Source: Pseudozyma flocculosa PF-1 (lineage: Eukaryota; Basidiomycota; Ustilaginomycetes; Ustilaginales; Ustilaginaceae). From it: a DNA stretch of 64,000 nt. A model generated the notes under the pieces. The model was not told the DNA's origin, searched no databases, and saw nothing but the letters and a program-made list of their open reading frames with translations. The translations under genes and the position numbers were made by a program. This document shows, piece by piece, positions 8,652-17,820 of the stretch (position 1 is its first letter; each line of letters begins with the position of its first letter). The stretch is taken from positions 223,955 to 287,954 of the forward strand of contig NW_006920893.1 of assembly GCF_000417875.1 (NCBI RefSeq). The letters run 5' to 3'.

Positions 8652-11435
8652 ATGCACAACCGTTCGGCCCCCAGCCGGCCCACCACGCGCCTGTCCTCTT
8701 GCCACCCACCTATCCCTCTCTCAGCACCGTTCACGTCCAGTCCGGCTTCCACGGCATCAGCACCGCTCGGCCCGCCACCGCAGGCACCCCTTCGCTCTTC
8801 GTCTTCAAGACGGCCGGAGCGCAATGGCGTCCCACCCGCCAAGGACATCTTCAAGACACCCACCCTCGGTATCACCACCACCATCAAGCGAAGGCTCGTC
8901 ATACGACCTCTCAAGCCGCGATGCGAGCAGTCCCATTCGCGGCCCGATCCTTCTGCTGCAGCAGTGAAGATGACCACTGACGCAGCGGCTGGCCCCTCTG
9001 TCGCACTCAGCCGACCCGGTCTCGAAGGGCAAAGCAACCTCGCCGAGTCGGTCCCGAAGCCCACACCCGTGCCCTCGTCCACCACCACCAAGGCGCGGGA
9101 CACGCAGGCACAGCCCGTTTTACCCTCACATACCATCATAAAGCCGGCTTTGGCTGCGCAGCGGCTCAGCGCTGCACCGGCAATGCCCGCCACCAGCCTC
9201 GTCCAGGCTGCCTCGGCCAGCAGCAGCACACGTGCACCGTCACTACAACTGCCGGCAAAACCCAAGCCCATCAAGATCGTTCCGGGAGAGAATCGGCCCC
9301 CACCTGCGGCAGCCACGGCAGCCACGGCAACCACGCAAAGGAGAGGCAAGGGCCGCAGTAACAAGTCGTGGACCGACCAGGTGGCTGCCAAGCTTGGTCA
9401 GGCGGGTGCGCTGGCAATACCCGCCCCAAGCATAGACCGAGCCACCGAGCTCATCCAGCACCGATCCACGCAGTGGCAGGCCGTACCTGATGACCAGGCG
9501 GAGGTGGTATCTCTGCCGATCAAGCCCACGCCCACAGCCAGGAGGTCTGCGAGCCTCGGTCGCAAGCGCAAGTCAAGCGAGCTAGCCAGGCCACCGTCGC
9601 CGACCTGGGCAAACAGAAGCACCAGGGAGGCCAAGGTGATCAAGCTCAGCGAGCTCGTGCGGCAGCTCGAAGAGGAAAAGAGGGAGCTCGAAGGGTGGGA
9701 GCAGAGAGGCCCCGACATCGAGGCCGGACGCGTGCCCGGCATGGCCGCCGCGAGCTGGCCGACCGCACCCGGCAAGAGCATCAAGGAGGCCAAGGTCATG
9801 AAGCTCAGTGAGCTCGTGACGCAGCTCGAGCAAGAGGGCAGAGAGCTCGACGAGACGAGGCAGAGAGCCGCGGAGCTCGAAGCCGGGCGGGTGCCTGGCA
9901 TCGCGAGCATCACCTGGCCGAGCCCGTGGACACAGCAGCATCACGGCGCCGGCTCGCCAAGCTCAACCTCGTCCGACCGCCTCGGGTCACCGCACGCCAA
10001 GAAGGCGAGGACCGATGCCCAAGGCGACCCGCACGGCGCCGCCGACTCGTCCGTCGCGACGTCGGCGCGCCTGCACGCCCGACGGATGAACTTGGTGGCC
10101 AAGCTGCTCAAGGACGTGCCTCTCTTTACCGACCGGTGCCTCGAGTGCGACAAGCCGTCGCCGCGCAGCTGGTCGAGCTTCAGCTGCCCGCACTGCCCGT
10201 CTGTGCGGCGGCGGGACGAGACGTTGGACCTCGACGCTGCGCTGCCGCCCCCGCGCATGGAGATCGCCTACACGGGTTTCCGAGCCGACCTGGGCGGTGC
10301 CTGCATTGCGCTTGGCGATGTCACGGGGTCCAAGGTGGGCGGCGTGGTCCGTGACGGGCGTGACGATGAAGAGGGCGAGGGCGAGGGTGACGAGGTCGAG
10401 GGGAGCTGCACGCGTCGGACGTGGAAGACGTGGGACGACGGCGTGACGACGTGCGAGTACGAGATTGCCGTCCGGGCCGGTGGGATGCCGTTCGAGGGCG
10501 ACGGCGAGCGTCGACGCGAGAGCCAGAGCGGGCGGCGGATGAGCAGCGTGGGCGTACGCCACGCGCTCCCGCCCCATCGCCAGCCCATCGATGCCGACGA
10601 CGGCCGGCTGAGCTGGGAAGAACGCAAGAGGAAGCTGCTGCACGACCTCGTGGCGCCGCAGATGGGCTACGTGCTGCAGACGGCACCGCGGTGCTTTTCG
10701 CTGCGTTTCGCGCCCGGCGGCGGCGAGGTGGATCGGGATGCGTTCGCGTCCCTCCTTCCTCATCCCCCATCATCGGCGGGGACAGGATCGACACGGGGGA
10801 CGTATACAGACGACGACGGCGAGGACGAGGGGATGCCAGAATGCCTCTACGATGCGTGCGAGTACATCAACGACCTCGTCTCCCGCTCCCCCTTTGTCTC
10901 CCGCCGCGACACCTCGGACCGCGGTACGACGCAACCCTACTTTTGCGCCGGCACCGTCGTCGTCGGGTACGATCTCAAGATGGTTTTCAACACCAAGATC
11001 CTCCCCTCGCTCTCGCTCTCCCCCTCCTCGTCGATCTACGTGGATGAGGGGCCAGGAGGAGGGGGGAGGTACATCGGGCTGCTGTCGCTGGGCAGCCCAT
11101 CGACATGTGCCGTCCACCTCCTCCCGCCATCTCCTCATCATCGTCGTCCTGCTGCTGGACCGACGACGAAGAGACGCATGACAAAGGTCCCGACGTCGTC
11201 TTTTGGACCGCCCTCCTTGTCTCCAACGACAACGACAACGACGACGACGACGACGACGGCAAAGACGAACCCTAAACCGGTGCTGTCGCTGTGCATGTCG
11301 AGCGGCGACTGCATCAACCTCGAGGATTCCCTCTGGAGCCGCTGTCAGGTCTCGCTGTCGGCGCGGGGCCTCGCCGTCTGGATCCTCTTTCACTCTCCCG
11401 CAGACGCAGACGCAGACGCAGACGCTCCTCCCTAG
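8652..11435 (+). CDS. Unknown protein with paired helical repeats and a Cys4 motif
   Basis: One uninterrupted frame of 927 residues from the ATG at 8652. I do not recognise a family. Residues 1-310 are low-complexity Pro/Ser/Ala/Thr. Two copies of a roughly 53-residue repeat follow (starting near residues 327 and 380). Each copy has a charged helix (AKVIKLSELVRQLEEEKREL, AKVMKLSELVTQLEQEGREL) and a short EAGRVPG linker. At residues 496-515 is CLEC, twelve residues, then CPHC: a CX2CX12CX2C pattern suggesting a zinc knuckle or ribbon. A globular-looking C-terminal half follows (MEIAYTGFRADLGGACIALG, CEYEIAVRAGGMPFEG, YFCAGTVVVGYDLKMVFNTK), broken by acidic and Thr runs and ending in an Asp-Ala repeat. 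Codon use matches neighbouring genes, which supports it being real. It may be lineage-specific. Confidence 0.7.
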   Translation: MHNRSAPSRPTTRLSSCHPPIPLSAPFTSSPASTASAPLGPPPQAPLRSSSSRRPERNGVPPAKDIFKTPTLGITTTIKRRLVIRPLKPRCEQSHSRPDPSAAAVKMTTDAAAGPSVALSRPGLEGQSNLAESVPKPTPVPSSTTTKARDTQAQPVLPSHTIIKPALAAQRLSAAPAMPATSLVQAASASSSTRAPSLQLPAKPKPIKIVPGENRPPPAAATAATATTQRRGKGRSNKSWTDQVAAKLGQAGALAIPAPSIDRATELIQHRSTQWQAVPDDQAEVVSLPIKPTPTARRSASLGRKRKSSELARPPSPTWANRSTREAKVIKLSELVRQLEEEKRELEGWEQRGPDIEAGRVPGMAAASWPTAPGKSIKEAKVMKLSELVTQLEQEGRELDETRQRAAELEAGRVPGIASITWPSPWTQQHHGAGSPSSTSSDRLGSPHAKKARTDAQGDPHGAADSSVATSARLHARRMNLVAKLLKDVPLFTDRCLECDKPSPRSWSSFSCPHCPSVRRRDETLDLDAALPPPRMEIAYTGFRADLGGACIALGDVTGSKVGGVVRDGRDDEEGEGEGDEVEGSCTRRTWKTWDDGVTTCEYEIAVRAGGMPFEGDGERRRESQSGRRMSSVGVRHALPPHRQPIDADDGRLSWEERKRKLLHDLVAPQMGYVLQTAPRCFSLRFAPGGGEVDRDAFASLLPHPPSSAGTGSTRGTYTDDDGEDEGMPECLYDACEYINDLVSRSPFVSRRDTSDRGTTQPYFCAGTVVVGYDLKMVFNTKILPSLSLSPSSSIYVDEGPGGGGRYIGLLSLGSPSTCAVHLLPPSPHHRRPAAGPTTKRRMTKVPTSSFGPPSLSPTTTTTTTTTTTAKTNPKPVLSLCMSSGDCINLEDSLWSRCQVSLSARGLAVWILFHSPADADADADAPP
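11226..11262. repeat. ACG/ACA trinucleotide tract
   Basis: A run of ACG/ACA triplets that codes for consecutive threonines near the end of the unknown plus-strand protein. A separate GACGCA hexanucleotide repeat follows at about 11401-11425 and codes for Asp-Ala pairs. Confidence 0.7.
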
Positions 11436-11766
11436 CACTCGCAGTCAGACGACGGGAGAAGGGAAAGGGGCTCCTTGTTCCGCCTGCGGCCTTGTCTTTG
11501 GCTGCTATTTGTCAGTCGGGCTAGCAGGCGGACGCCTTAAGTATGTACATACATGGGCTGGGTCGGACGGAGGCTAGAGGCATCGGAGAGGGAGGGGCGA
11601 GCGGCGACTGTATGTAGAGCCGTGGCAGCGCGGCGCAGCGAGGCGACGTTGCGCGAGAATGATTCCCCGGCTAGCCGCCCGTCCTTGCATCGCACGCGGC
11701 CGGCGAGCGGGCTATGGGGGGGCAGGCCGAATATACCCTGTTCTGCGATGACCGCCCGTCGGCCGC
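11436..11766. other. Convergent intergenic region with TGTACATA motif
   Basis: It contains the 3' ends of the unknown gene (+) and the ORMDL gene (-). On the plus strand TGTACATA lies at 11544-11551, about 110 bases after the stop codon, matching the Pumilio/Puf3 consensus UGUANAUA. Nothing else is evident. Confidence 0.5.
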
Positions 11767-12561
11767 CTAGAGACGGAGCTCGCCGAGGTTGGGCGCCTTT
11801 GAGTGGGTAGGAGTTGGGGGTTGGCTCGGGTAGGGGCTGGGCGTGGGTGCGGGTTCAAAGAACTTGAAGCGGAGGCGGTGGAGGATGGGGAGCTTGGGGA
11901 AGAGGACGAAGAGGAGTGCGGAAAAGTTGAGGCCAAACAGCCAGGGGTTGTAGCGGGTGTAGTGGGTGGATACGAGAAAGAGGCCAATGGGGACCGAGGT
12001 GAGCCACTTTTTGGCGGGCGTGTACTGCGCGCCCTCGTCGATCTGCTCCCAGAGGGTGAGCTGGTCGTAGGCGCCGGCGTTGCTCTCAAAGGGGGTTCCG
12101 GTGACGTAGTGGAACATGAGGTAGGAGAGTGCCATGTAGCCCAGGTTGACGAGGGTCCAGCTGGTGTCCTGCTGCATGGCGGGGATGACGTCGATGAGGA
12201 TCTTTGCGACGAGGATGAGGACGACGTGGATGACCCAGGCGCCCTTGTAGTTGACCCAGTCGGCGTTTGCGTTGAAGCCGGCGCTCTGGTCGAGCATCTC
12301 CTCGTGCGTCTCTTCGACGCGCTGCACCGAGACGAGCGAGCCGGAGCGGGTGCGGCCGTGCGGCGGCCGCCGGGTGGCGGTGGTGGGTGGTGGCGCCGCT
12401 GCGCCCGCGAGGCCGGGCAGAGACGACGACGTCGATGCCGTGGTGGTGGTGGCTGCTGGGTAGCTGGATCCCGGTGGGCTGATGTGGAGCGAGGGGAGGG
12501 GAGAGGCGTCGTTGACGACCCGCTCCGGCGGGAAGGTGTAGGCCGACGACGACGACGCCAT
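11767..12561 (-). CDS. ORM1: ORMDL family regulator of serine palmitoyltransferase
   Basis: A single exon of 264 residues. From residue about 97 it follows the ORMDL fold closely: NANADWVNYKGAWVIHVVLI, SWTLVNLGYMALSYLMFH, GTPFESNAGAYDQLTLWEQID, GAQYTPAKKWLTSVPIGLFL, STHYTRYNPWLFGLN and FPKLPILHRLRF. These ER proteins inhibit serine palmitoyltransferase and so set sphingolipid synthesis. The N-terminal 95 residues are a Ser/Thr/Pro-rich tail with R70-T-R-S-G-S75, fitting the RxRxxS consensus of Ypk/AGC kinases that phosphorylate yeast Orm1/2. A Pro-rich tail of about 25 residues follows the last span. Start 12561 has a GCCATGG context; the frame stays open upstream without support. Confidence 0.93.
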   Translation of the reverse strand: MASSSSAYTFPPERVVNDASPLPSLHISPPGSSYPAATTTTASTSSSLPGLAGAAAPPPTTATRRPPHGRTRSGSLVSVQRVEETHEEMLDQSAGFNANADWVNYKGAWVIHVVLILVAKILIDVIPAMQQDTSWTLVNLGYMALSYLMFHYVTGTPFESNAGAYDQLTLWEQIDEGAQYTPAKKWLTSVPIGLFLVSTHYTRYNPWLFGLNFSALLFVLFPKLPILHRLRFKFFEPAPTPSPYPSQPPTPTHSKAPNLGELRL

Positions 12562-13339
12562 GGCGGCGGCGGCGGTCCAGACGGGGTGGAGCTGCGGGGT
12601 GGGCCCGGGCGAGGAGAAGAGCGAGTGCAGGTGCCAGTGGCCGAGTTGAGCGAGCGCCGGTGATGCTATGGGATGGGATGGCAGCGGGAACGCCTGTATG
12701 ATGGTGGTGGCAAAGGTGGAGGGAGCGAAGGGGCCAGGCAACGTCGGAAGACAAAGGTGCAGCGTGCGACTGCCGTCTGCCTGCCTCGCTGCTCCCTCTC
12801 TTGCTTGTGTCTGTCTGTGCGGCTCTCTGAAAACCGGCTTGCCTAGCTGCCGAGAGAGCCACAGAGAGCCAGACAAGGGCCGGCCGTCCAGGCGTACCTC
12901 AACGGGCTTGCCATGGCTGGCCCTAGCCTGGCCCTAGCCTGGCCCTGACTGTGCCCTTTTCCTCTCCTCGCTCGCTGGCTGCGCTTGCGCGCGGGCCGAC
13001 TGGCTGGCTGGCCGCTCATCCGACTTCCGAAGCTTGGGCGGCCCCTCGGCTCGAGATTTTTTTCGAGTGGCAGGCGTGGCAGGCCCCTGGCGGGCGGCCA
13101 ACACTTCGGGCAGCTGGAATTTTTTCTCCTTCTTGCCGGGTTGGGATGGGATGGGAGGGTCACGGCGCGGGGGCAGCCAGCTCCTCCGGACCCATCATCA
13201 TCCCCACCTGCTCCCCCTCTTCACTCCCACGCACAGACGGACCCACCGACACACACACACACACACACGCACGCACGCCCGCGCCCGTATCGTACGCTCG
13301 CCGACAGCCTCTCGCCAGGCAAGGCCGCGCAGAGCCACC
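12562..13339. other. Divergent intergenic region, ORMDL (-) / TSR1 (+)
   Basis: It holds both promoters. Near 12915-12945 the unit GGCCCTAGCCT is repeated about three times. Just upstream of TSR1 is an (AC)n microsatellite (13250-13268) followed by CGCACGCACGCC. Long T runs occur at 13057-13063 and 13121-13126. No gene is seen. Confidence 0.5.
13250..13275. repeat. (AC)n microsatellite in TSR1 leader
   Basis: About nine AC dinucleotides grading into CGCACGCA, 65-90 bases upstream of the TSR1 start, so probably transcribed in the 5' UTR. Confidence 0.85.
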
Positions 13340-16300
13340 ATGTCGCACCACCACCGCGCCTCGACCCTGAGGCAGTCCAACAAGCCCTTCAAGTCGCGGC
13401 ACTCGTCCAAGTCGGCCCTCAAGGAACAGTCAAAGGGCCGCGCAGCCTCGGCGCAGGACGGCGGCGCATCCAGAGCTTCGTCCCACAAGTCGTCGCCCCT
13501 CCTCTCGGCCGCCGGCAACGAGTCCGGCAGCCGCCAGCACAGAAAGAACCTCGCAAAGCAGGCCCAGAACGCAAAGCGCGCCGCACTCGTCCAGTCCAAC
13601 CGCGTATTCACCGCATCAGCACCGGGCGCACCCGCCTCCGCAGCCGCACTCGACGCGGCCGGCGGCCTCGCAAAGGGTTTCGCAGGCGCAGGCGGCGGCG
13701 CCCCGCGCATCTGCGCCGTCGTCGACCTCACCGAGGACGGCGATGCCTGGGACGCAGTCAGGCGCATCGAGCACGAGGGTGACGAGGGCGGCGTAAAGCC
13801 CGTCGACGGCAGGAGCGTCGCAGACGCACTCCAGGCCCAGCTGCCCTTTTGCGAGCTCGAGGCGCTCCGATTCCGCCAGACGATCCAGTTCCTCCCCCTC
13901 CCCTACGGCGCACTCTACCCCATCCTCGACGCCTGCAAGTGCGCGGACTTCGTCCTCTTTATCCTCTCGGCATCCACTTCCATCGAGCCGGGCTCCTGGG
14001 GCGAGCTCTGCCTCCGCACGCTGCAGGCACAGGGCCTCCCCACCTCCCTCTTTGCCGTACCCACCCTGCTCCCCGACGGCGCATCGGGCGTCGGCGGTTC
14101 GAAAAAGGCCGGGCCCACGCAAAAGGCGGCCAACGAGGCGCGCAAGAGCCTGCTCAGCTTCGCGCGCTACTTTGCCCCCGACGCGGACAAGGTCCACGCC
14201 CTCGATGACAAGGCCGAGCGCGGCGCCCTCCTGCGCACCCTCGCCACCTCGACGCCCAAGCGCGTCGCCTGGAGAGACTTCCGCGCCTGGACCGTGTCCG
14301 AGGGTGCAGAGTGGGTGCCCAGCGGCAACGGCGACGTCGCTGATGCGGCAGCGGCAGCGACGGCGACGGCGACGACCTCTGCGTCCAATGGCGGCGGCAC
14401 CGACATGATCGCAGAGCCGCGCGGCACGCTCAAGGTGCAGGGGTGGGTCCGCGGAGCTCCCCTCAGCGCCAACCGGCTCGTCCACATCCCCGACTTTGGC
14501 GACTTCGAGGTCGAGAGGATCGCCTACGCCCCGCCGCCGAACGCACGCACGCGGAGGACCAAGTCGAGCGCCGTCAACAGCAAGAAGAAGGCCAAGCAGC
14601 AACAGCAGCAACAGCAGCAAAACGGCAGCAGCGCGGCGGCGGTGGCGGCGGCATCGGACGACATGGCCGATGCCGACATGGCCGACGAGACCGACGCCGT
14701 GTCGACGGCAGGGACCGAGGCGGCGCTCGTGGCGGGCGACGTGCTCGACGAGCGCGACACCGACTACGCCGACGACCTCGTGAGCGAAAACGAGGCCGAC
14801 GACATGGAAAACGAGCAGACCTGGCCGACCGAGGAGGAGATGGCGGCGGGCGAGGCGTTTGCGCAGCAGGCGGCCAACGGCGAGATGCCGCCGCCCCCGG
14901 CGCTGCCCGGCACCACGCCCAAGGCGATTCAGAAAAAGGGAGGCGCCAAGGACGCCGCCGACGACCCCAAGTTCCGCGCCGCCTGGATCATCGAGAGCGA
15001 TGGCGAGTCGGACCTCAGCGGCGACGATGATGACGACGACGACGACGACGACGACATGGTGGACGGCAGCGGCGACGAGGCGGTCAACGAGGCCGTCGAC
15101 GACTACGAGGCGGCCAAGGCGGCGATGATGGCGAATGCGGCGGGCGGCTCGTCGAGCGCAATGGCGTCGGACGCCATGTCCGAGATGCCGTTCGAGGACC
15201 TCGACGACGAAGAGGCCGAGGCCGAGTACCAGGCGTACCAGGAGCAGCGCAAAAAGGAGCGCGACGCGCGCGACGACGCCGAGTTCCCCGACGAGGTCGA
15301 CACGCCCGGCGACGTGCCGGCGCGGACGCGCTTCGCGCGGTATCGCGGCCTCAAGTCGTTCCGCACGAGCCCGTGGGACCCGTACGAGGACCTGCCGCGC
15401 GACTATGCGCGCATCTTCCAGTTTGACGACTTCCACAAGACGCGGAGGCGCGTCGAGGCGAGCGCGCTCCTCGACGGCGTCGAGCCGGGCTTCCGCGTCG
15501 AGGTGTGGATCCGCGACGTGCCGCGCTCGGCCGCCCTGCGCGCCCGGGCCAAGGGGCTCGAGGCCGAGCTGGCGGCCGCGGCGACGGCGACGGCGACAAC
15601 AAACGGCAAGGCGGGTGTGGTGCCGTTTGTTCTGTTCGGCCTGCTGCGCCACGAGCACAAGAAGTCGGTCATCAATTTCACCGTCACGAGAAACACCGAG
15701 TACGAGGAGCCGGTCAAGTCCAAGGACAGCCTGGTGCTGTGCCTGGGTCCGCGGCGGCTGCGGGTCAACCCGATTTTCTCACAGCACACGCGCGGCGGCG
15801 GCAAGGGCGTCAACAATGTGCACAAGTTTGAGCGCTTCCTGCGCCACGGCGTGTCGGCCTCGGTGGGCACCGTGTACGGGCCGATTACGTTTGGCGGTTC
15901 GACGGCGCCGGCCGTGCTGCTGCGGGAGCGCGTCGAGGATGGCGAGACGGGGTGGGACCAGCGCGGCGTGGGGGCGCGCCAGATGCCGCATCTGGTCGGG
16001 TTCGGCAACCTGATCGATGCCGGACCGACGCGGATCAACGCCAAGCGCATTGTGCTGTCGGGCCACCCGTACAAGGTGCACAAGAAGACGGCGACGATCC
16101 GCTTCATGTTCTTCAACCCGGAGGACGTGCACTACTTTGCGCCCATTGCCCTTTCGACCAAGCTGGGCAGGACGGGCCATATTGTCGAGAGCCTCGGAAC
16201 CCATGGATACTTCAAGGCGCACTTTGACGGCCCCATTTCGCAGATGGACACCATCCTCCTCACCCTCTACAAGCGCGTCTTCCCCAAGTGGGCCCGCCCC

Positions 16301-16396
16301 TACCGCGACAGCCAGGACGAGATGCCCGTGCCCGTCGACGAGGTCGAGAGGCTACAGGCCCTCCGCGACACCGACGCCGATGCGATGGAGGCCTAG
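13340..16396 (+). CDS. TSR1: Ribosome biogenesis protein TSR1
   Basis: A single exon of 1018 residues beginning MSHHHRASTLRQSNKPFKSRHSSKSALK, the basic N-terminus typical of Tsr1/Bms1 proteins. The N-terminal GTPase-like and AARP2CN regions lie in residues about 100-430 (for example FVLFILSASTSIEPGSWGEL, GTLKVQGWVRGAPLSANRLVHIPDFGDF). An acidic and Gln-rich centre (residues about 415-700) carries two Asp runs. The DUF663 C-terminal region is unmistakable: RYRGLKSFRTSPWDPYEDLP, FGLLRHEHKKSVINFTVTRN, LGPRRLRVNPIFSQHT, VYGPITFGGS and HPYKVHKKTATIRFMFFNPEDV. Tsr1 acts in the cytoplasm on late pre-40S particles and blocks premature subunit joining. It is somewhat longer than yeast Tsr1 (about 790 residues) because of the acidic inserts. 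The ATG lies in the strong context GCCACCATGT. Confidence 0.95.
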   Translation: MSHHHRASTLRQSNKPFKSRHSSKSALKEQSKGRAASAQDGGASRASSHKSSPLLSAAGNESGSRQHRKNLAKQAQNAKRAALVQSNRVFTASAPGAPASAAALDAAGGLAKGFAGAGGGAPRICAVVDLTEDGDAWDAVRRIEHEGDEGGVKPVDGRSVADALQAQLPFCELEALRFRQTIQFLPLPYGALYPILDACKCADFVLFILSASTSIEPGSWGELCLRTLQAQGLPTSLFAVPTLLPDGASGVGGSKKAGPTQKAANEARKSLLSFARYFAPDADKVHALDDKAERGALLRTLATSTPKRVAWRDFRAWTVSEGAEWVPSGNGDVADAAAAATATATTSASNGGGTDMIAEPRGTLKVQGWVRGAPLSANRLVHIPDFGDFEVERIAYAPPPNARTRRTKSSAVNSKKKAKQQQQQQQQNGSSAAAVAAASDDMADADMADETDAVSTAGTEAALVAGDVLDERDTDYADDLVSENEADDMENEQTWPTEEEMAAGEAFAQQAANGEMPPPPALPGTTPKAIQKKGGAKDAADDPKFRAAWIIESDGESDLSGDDDDDDDDDDDMVDGSGDEAVNEAVDDYEAAKAAMMANAAGGSSSAMASDAMSEMPFEDLDDEEAEAEYQAYQEQRKKERDARDDAEFPDEVDTPGDVPARTRFARYRGLKSFRTSPWDPYEDLPRDYARIFQFDDFHKTRRRVEASALLDGVEPGFRVEVWIRDVPRSAALRARAKGLEAELAAAATATATTNGKAGVVPFVLFGLLRHEHKKSVINFTVTRNTEYEEPVKSKDSLVLCLGPRRLRVNPIFSQHTRGGGKGVNNVHKFERFLRHGVSASVGTVYGPITFGGSTAPAVLLRERVEDGETGWDQRGVGARQMPHLVGFGNLIDAGPTRINAKRIVLSGHPYKVHKKTATIRFMFFNPEDVHYFAPIALSTKLGRTGHIVESLGTHGYFKAHFDGPISQMDTILLTLYKRVFPKWARPYRDSQDEMPVPVDEVERLQALRDTDADAMEA

Positions 16397-16657
16397 CTCT
16401 GGCCTCGCATGTACATACATACACACATCTCCACCGAGTCTCGCCCTCCGTTGCTCATCGTTTCGGCCTGCCATCGCATCATACCTTTTCCTCTTCACAT
16501 CGACCTGGAGATCCCATACCCGCGTGTACTGTGTCTCTGAGCGTGGAGAGCACGATGAACGGAGGTCGACGACATCGCGTCGGTCGCAATGTCACCCGAC
16601 AGACAGCTATGCATTTTGACTCAAGATATACAATGTTTGGGCCGTCGAACATCAAGG
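16397..16657. other. TSR1 3' flank with TGTACATA
   Basis: TGTACATA occurs at 16410-16417, 14 bases after the TSR1 stop codon, matching the Puf3/Pumilio consensus. The rest leads into the tRNA gene; AT content rises at about 16610-16640. Confidence 0.5.
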
Positions 16658-16762
16658 AGCTTTGTGGCGCAGTCGGACTAGCGCGTTGGGCTCATATCAC
16701 CTTTCCACTTCGAAGCGATGCGGGTTACCCAAAGGTCGTCGGATCGAGACCGACCGAAGCTA
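16658..16762 (+). tRNA. Elongator tRNA-Met(CAT) with 30-nt intron
   Basis: The mature arms fold fully. The acceptor stem AGCTTTG pairs with CGAAGCT in seven pairs with discriminator A. The D stem is GCGC/GCGC and the anticodon stem is TTGGG/CCCAA. The anticodon CAT is at 16693-16695. The T stem is GTCGG/CCGAC with loop ATCGAGA. An intron of 30 bases (about 16697-16726) sits one base 3' of the anticodon, the canonical eukaryotic position. A TTTT stretch just downstream (about 16767-16770) is the expected Pol III terminator. A near-identical copy lies on the opposite strand at 32153-32257. Confidence 0.93.
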
Positions 16763-16885
16763 CTTCTTTTGCCGTTGTTTTTGGCGGTCGGCCTCCTTCT
16801 TTCGCTGTGCGGGGCTGCCTGGTCAGTCAGTACTGGACCCCGCTCTCGGACGCCTTCGCTGCTGGCATGGTGGTGGGGTGGCATT

Positions 16886-17101
16886 TCAATCGAGGGACGC
16901 TGTGGACGGAAGCAGCTCGTACTCCGCATCGTCGGTGCGCTTGCGGACGACCCCGCCGCCCCCGCCGCCGCCACTCGTGCGGGTGCTGCCGCCGGTGATG
17001 GGGATGCCAGTTCTACACCGTGTCGAGGCTAGAAAGGCGACGAGGGATAGGGAGAGGCAGAGTAAGAGGGTATAGACCAGATCGCGGGTGGACGAGTTCA
17101 T
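16886..17101 (-). CDS. Possible small membrane protein (or last exon of a longer gene)
   Basis: A 71-residue frame starting MNSSTRDLVYTLLLCLSLSL with one clear hydrophobic span (residues about 8-27), a glycine run and an acidic end (DDAEYELLPSTASLD). The same frame stays open upstream to about 17650 and includes a Cys-containing stretch (VYCDSFVDSIASTSTPC, SLCRASTNPSGCLDQVRRD) that looks partly coding. A GTACGG donor near 17215 could end an upstream exon. I cannot settle the gene model and recognise no family. Confidence 0.35.
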   Translation of the reverse strand: MNSSTRDLVYTLLLCLSLSLVAFLASTRCRTGIPITGGSTRTSGGGGGGGVVRKRTDDAEYELLPSTASLD

Positions 17102-17820
17102 GATCCATGGTCGATAGCTGCCGAGGAGGGGAAGGGGAAGAGAGAGGGGGGAGCGAATGAGCATCACACCGTCTTCCCTCGTCGGCAGTATCGGCGGAGG
17201 CCGGAGGTGTCCGTACCTGATGAAGAGGTCCGAGGACCGGGATAGGTCCCACTCGCTCAGTAGAGACGGCGGCGCAGAGCCCCATGGTTGCTGCTGTGCC
17301 TCGCCGTCGCGGTCGCGGTCGAGGAGGAGCAGGCGTTGCGCTACATCCCGTCGTACCTGGTCCAGGCACCCGCTCGGGTTCGTGGACGCCCTGCAGAGCG
17401 ATGCCATCCTTTTCCCAGCTTCAGCAGGGCAGGGCGTCGATGTGCTCGCAATCGAGTCCACGAAAGAGTCGCAGTAGACGAGGACCCACGACTGTCGTGG
17501 AGGATTAGGTGGAAGGGGAAGAGAAGAACAGCCTTGTTTCGGAGAAAGAGCGGAGAAAAGGCAAGAGAGAATCCCGGCGGCCCGACAGAACATGGCACAG
17601 CCATTCGGGGACGCGCTGTGCGACAGACTCGGCAACGGCAACGGTGCCATCGTTCTCCCATTTTTCTACCGAGCTCTGTAACGTCGACGTTTTGCTAAAG
17701 CAGCCAAGCAGTCGGTCAAGCTACACAAGCCGCGCGCTTAAGAAGGCGACTGAAATGCGGCGATCGCGCCCAGTCACGTCGAGAGACTCCCCACGGCCAC
17801 CTGCCCTTCGCCGGGCGAGT
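17102..17820. other. Region possibly holding upstream exons
   Basis: The minus-strand frame described for 16886-17101 runs through part of this region and may contain exons. Otherwise I see no recognisable gene. The region also contains the 3' flank of the small secreted protein. Confidence 0.3.

Noticed and set aside
13616..15658. 680-codon minus-strand frame
   Set aside because: Antisense shadow of TSR1; it exists because GC-ending codons remove stops from the opposite strand.
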